Below, in pieces: positions 61,228 to 64,000 of a stretch of DNA of 64,000 nt (positions within the stretch are counted from its first letter, which is position 1; every line of letters begins with the position of its first letter). The notes beneath the pieces are model-generated. The model worked only from the letters and a program-made list of their open reading frames with translations. It made no database searches and had not been told where the DNA came from. Source of the DNA: Candidatus Saccharimonadota bacterium (GTDB lineage Bacteria > Patescibacteriota > Saccharimonadia > Saccharimonadales > Saccharimonadaceae); contig QJZZ01000001.1 in the NCBI GenBank assembly GCA_003246575.1, forward strand, positions 219,978-283,977, read 5' to 3'. The translations under genes were made by a program, and so were the position numbers.

Positions 61228-63012
61228 TTACTCGCGAGTTACCCTTAGTACCTCTTCGAGGGTTGTCTGAGCGCGCAGTGCCTTGATGAGACCGTCACTC
61301 ATCATAGTCGTCATGCCATCATTAATCGCTTGGACCTGTATGTCAGTACTGGTGGCATGGGCAGTGATGAGCTTTTGGACAGCTACGGTGTTGTCGAGCA
61401 CTTCATATATGCCGACACGTCCTGAGTATCCAGTGTTGCGACACTCTTTGCAGCCTTCGGGGTTTGCTTTCCATAGCTGAAGTACGCCACCGGCCTCGGT
61501 TGTACCGAGAGGAACGTTCTCGCCGACGCCCTGTTCGAGGGCTTCTTTTTCGAGCGCGTGGACTTCTGAGTATTCGTGACCCGGTAAGAGGTTGAATAAT
61601 TTCAGGAACTCATCGGATTGTGCTTGGTCGGGCTTGTAGCTAACACGGCAATGCGGGCATACACGTCGCACAAGACGCTGACCGACAACAGCCTTGACGG
61701 TGCTGGCGATAAGAAACGGTTCGATATTCATGTCGAGTAAACGCGGCAGACAGGTTGCGGCGTTGTTGGTGTGGAGTGTCGAAAAGACAAGGTGACCGGT
61801 TAGCGCAGCCTGGACGCCAAGGTCAGCTGTTTCACCGTCACGAATCTCGCCAACCATAATGATATTCGGATCTTGACGTAGGAGCGCACGAAGACCAGAG
61901 GCAAAAGTCATGCCGGCTTTCGGGTTGGTTTGGGTTTGGTTGACGCCGGAAATCTTGTATTCGACCGGGTCTTCGATTGTCGATATATTCACTTCTGGTC
62001 GGTTTAGGCTCGAGAGAATACTGAACAGGCTTGTTGACTTACCTGATCCAGTCGGGCCAGTGACGAGAATCATGCCGTTTGGTTCGGTCATCGCTTCGCT
62101 GATAATCTTGAGGGAGTGTCCCCAGTAGCCAAGTTGTTGCAGCGTCACCGTCTTGTTCGACTCATCAAGAATACGCATAACGACTTTTTCGCCTTCTGTG
62201 ATTGGCAGTGTACTGACACGGAGCGCGTATTGTCGGCCGGCGACCTTAATCTTGAAGCGGCCATCCTGTGGCACGCGACGCTCGTCAATCTTAAGGTTCG
62301 AAAGGATTTTGATACGACTAATCAGCGGCGAGAGTACGCTGCGAGGCAATTGGTTTACTTCCTTGAGGACGCCGTCGATGCGGTAGCGCACCTGGACATA
62401 GTCCTCGCGCGGCTCGATGTGGACGTCGCTGGCTTGTGAGCGAATTGCATATTCGAGCAGCAGGTTAACAGTTTGAGCAACAGGTGAGTCTTCGGCGACA
62501 TCTGCTTCGCTGACTTCCGGACTTGCCTCTGTCTCCACGCGCTGAACATCGATAACCTGGTCGAGTTTCTTGTCGACATCACCTTTGTAGAGTTCGAGGC
62601 AGCTGAGGATATTTGAGTGGGTAGCAATGTAGAGCTGGGCGTCAGTGCCGAGCTCCTTCTCGAGGAAGTTGATAGCCTGCACGTCGTCCGGGTCATCCAT
62701 CGCGAAATGGATGGTCCCATCCTCATCGATCTTGAAAACGATCGCACTATACTGGCGCGCGATACGCTCCGGGAGGCGGTTCAGGGCGTCGATTGTGATA
62801 TCTTCAGGGACGATTTCGACGTAGGTAAACCCGGCAAATTCTGCAAATGACTTGGTGAGTGCCTGTTCGTCGATAAGTTTTTCTTTGATGACATGCTGCT
62901 GGAGGCTGATATTGGCACGTTTCGCCTCAACAGCAAGCTCCTCGAGTTGCTCGCGAGTTGCAATCTTGTTCCGTTCCAGGAGTGCAATGAGGGTGTCGTT
63001 AGAAATGCGCAT
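61228..63012 (-). CDS. pilB: Type IV pilus assembly ATPase PilB
   Basis: A 594 aa GspE/PilB-family motor. The N-terminal MshEN domains (about 1-150) precede the ATPase with Walker A GPTGSGKS near residues 317-324, Asp box, Walker B IIMVGEIRDGETADL, and four zinc-binding cysteines (CPHC and CKEC). Powers pilus extension. No retraction ATPase (PilT) or prepilin peptidase (PilD) is encoded in this window. Confidence 0.96.
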   Translation of the reverse strand: MRISNDTLIALLERNKIATREQLEELAVEAKRANISLQQHVIKEKLIDEQALTKSFAEFAGFTYVEIVPEDITIDALNRLPERIARQYSAIVFKIDEDGTIHFAMDDPDDVQAINFLEKELGTDAQLYIATHSNILSCLELYKGDVDKKLDQVIDVQRVETEASPEVSEADVAEDSPVAQTVNLLLEYAIRSQASDVHIEPREDYVQVRYRIDGVLKEVNQLPRSVLSPLISRIKILSNLKIDERRVPQDGRFKIKVAGRQYALRVSTLPITEGEKVVMRILDESNKTVTLQQLGYWGHSLKIISEAMTEPNGMILVTGPTGSGKSTSLFSILSSLNRPEVNISTIEDPVEYKISGVNQTQTNPKAGMTFASGLRALLRQDPNIIMVGEIRDGETADLGVQAALTGHLVFSTLHTNNAATCLPRLLDMNIEPFLIASTVKAVVGQRLVRRVCPHCRVSYKPDQAQSDEFLKLFNLLPGHEYSEVHALEKEALEQGVGENVPLGTTEAGGVLQLWKANPEGCKECRNTGYSGRVGIYEVLDNTVAVQKLITAHATSTDIQVQAINDGMTTMMSDGLIKALRAQTTLEEVLRVTRE

Positions 63013-63087
63013 AGTACTTACGCTTTATTGTACCGTATCAGTCGTCACGATACCAGACGTACTATTGGTATCGTGACTGAGGTGGGG

Positions 63088-63093
63088 TATACT
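63088..63093 (+). promoter_or_regulatory. -10 box of tsaE-tsaB
   Basis: TATACT 8 nt before the ATG at 63102; GGAG lies in the short gap. Confidence 0.5.
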
Positions 63094-63101
63094 TTTTGGA
63101 G

Positions 63102-63557
63102 ATGAAATACGATATATCGAACGACGGTGACATGAAAGCGTTTGGCGCACGCGTTGCGACTGGCATTGTGGCTGGCTGCGTTTTGGAGCTTATTGGCGAC
63201 GTTGGAGCCGGCAAGACGACATTCACAAAAGGACTTGCCAAGGCACTTGGCGTCGAGGATCCGGTGCAAAGCCCGACGTTCACTATCAGCCAAGTTTACG
63301 AGCTTCCTGATAGTCGCAGGCTGGTGCACTATGACTTTTATCGATTGACCGATGCGGGGATTCTGTCTGCTGAAATCAGCGAAGCCGTACATGACGATCG
63401 CACAATTGTTGTCGTCGAATGGGGTGACATTGTCGAAGACGTCCTGCCTGAGGATCGTCTGACACTTCGCATCGAAGCAATAGCCGAGGATGAGCGTACG
63501 GTTGAACTGATTGCCGGCGGCGAAAACGCTCGACGGGTCATGGAGGCACTTTCGTGA
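63102..63557 (+). CDS. tsaE: tRNA t6A biosynthesis ATPase TsaE
   Basis: A 151 aa P-loop ATPase required with TsaB and TsaD to make N6-threonylcarbamoyl-adenosine at tRNA position 37. Walker A GDVGAGKTT is near residues 33-41. SPTFTISQVYELPDSRRLVH and HYDFYRL are conserved in the family, as is VVVEWGD. The stop overlaps the tsaB GTG. Confidence 0.95.
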   Translation: MKYDISNDGDMKAFGARVATGIVAGCVLELIGDVGAGKTTFTKGLAKALGVEDPVQSPTFTISQVYELPDSRRLVHYDFYRLTDAGILSAEISEAVHDDRTIVVVEWGDIVEDVLPEDRLTLRIEAIAEDERTVELIAGGENARRVMEALS

Positions 63558-63940
63558 TTATCTTGCTCGATACCTCAACTCCGGAATGCCGCCTGACAAT
63601 CGTCGATGCTGATACACGCGTGACGCACGCCTGGCAGGCTGATCGTACGCTCGCAAAAGGGCTCCTCGCCTATATTCGCGATACACTTACGGCGCGCAGT
63701 GCCACGGTCTATGATATTACTGCCATTGGTGTTTTTCGCGGCCCGGGAAGTTTCACTGGGCTGCGTATCGGAATCACGGTCATGAATACGCTCGCGCACG
63801 AATTGCACGTTCCAATTATCGGTGCACTGGGTGATTCATGGCAGGACACTGCACTCGAGCGAATTACGGCTGGCGAGGATGATGAAATTATTCTACCCGA
63901 GTACGGTTCGGACGCAATGATCACTACACCGAAAAAATAA
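63554..63940 (+). CDS. tsaB: TsaB (short form)
   Basis: A 128 aa protein matching the N-terminal ASKHA lobe of TsaB: IILLDTSTPECRLTIVD, then GVFRGPGSFTGLRIGITVMN, the signature of the family. Most TsaB proteins are 200-230 aa, so the second lobe is missing; the coding frame ends cleanly at 63940. TsaB is a non-catalytic scaffold for TsaD, which uses mainly the N-lobe, so a shortened form may still work. GTG overlaps the tsaE stop. Confidence 0.85.
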   Translation: MIILLDTSTPECRLTIVDADTRVTHAWQADRTLAKGLLAYIRDTLTARSATVYDITAIGVFRGPGSFTGLRIGITVMNTLAHELHVPIIGALGDSWQDTALERITAGEDDEIILPEYGSDAMITTPKK

Positions 63941-63977
63941 ACGAGCTTTGCCATTGCGCCTGGAAATAAAAAAGCGC

Positions 63978-63983
63978 TACAAT
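63978..63983 (+). promoter_or_regulatory. -10 box at the window end
   Basis: GCGCTACAAT, the same string as before comEC, suggests another gene beginning beyond the window. Confidence 0.35.
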
Positions 63984-64000
63984 AGAGTAAGTCTGCTATT

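Overview
This window looks like a stretch of a reduced-genome Patescibacteria (CPR) chromosome, most probably Candidatus Saccharibacteria (TM7). That placement is inference. It rests on the mix of a compact housekeeping set (ftsH-murJ-lepA, hrcA-grpE-dnaK, ruvC/ruvAB, recA-recX, tsaE-tsaB) with a type IV pilus operon, ComEC and many large pilin-like surface proteins. It is also supported by many genes whose -10 box sits only 6-8 nt before the start codon. TGA is used as a normal stop, so the Gracilibacteria/SR1 code is not in use. There is no rRNA, CRISPR array or transposase in the window.

Layout. 1-4.6 kb: an ABC-2 exporter, an unknown acidic protein, and a membrane protein divergent from its likely TetR regulator across a perfect palindrome, then a Nudix protein. 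4.6-12.1 kb: three CAU-anticodon tRNAs (Ile2, initiator Met, elongator Met). Both Met tRNAs carry a 184-191 bp segment ending in a copy of their own 3' end. Between them lie an AT-rich three-gene cassette (TIGR04255-like plus an SNTCDV protein), a membrane protein/ATP-cone/flavoprotein operon whose flavoprotein has lost its redox centre, and small genes. 12.2-16.3 kb: surface proteins, a translationally coupled Y-family polymerase operon, and tilS. 16.4-25.9 kb: ftsH, murJ, lepA, and a heat-shock block with CIRCE operators on hrcA and dnaK; dnaJ at 35.2 kb also has one.

26-42 kb is the accessory surface region. It holds a minimal M16-like protein and six large prepilins sharing one stem but carrying either a seven-bladed RCC1 propeller (one gene) or a FISUMP domain (five genes). 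These are interrupted by a six-hairpin glycosidase-like gene, a glycolate/D-lactate oxidase, dnaJ, and a coupled HExxxH peptidase/RimB/RimK operon. 42-49 kb: comEC, yebC, a VPNTG surface protein with its sortase, and a lamin-tail surface protein. 49-64 kb: ruvC, PBP1A, ruvAB, a PH-domain protein, recA-recX, a PRC-barrel protein, the pil operon (pilB-pilC, pilM-N-O and a small membrane protein) and tsaE-tsaB.

Taken together, the pilus machinery, the diversified pilins and ComEC suggest a cell that attaches to a partner or surface and takes up DNA. HrcA/CIRCE controls the chaperones. The least explained items are the tRNA 3'-end elements, the modular pilin set, the three-gene cassette and the disarmed flavoprotein operon. 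All functions are from reading sequence and motifs; no database search was run.
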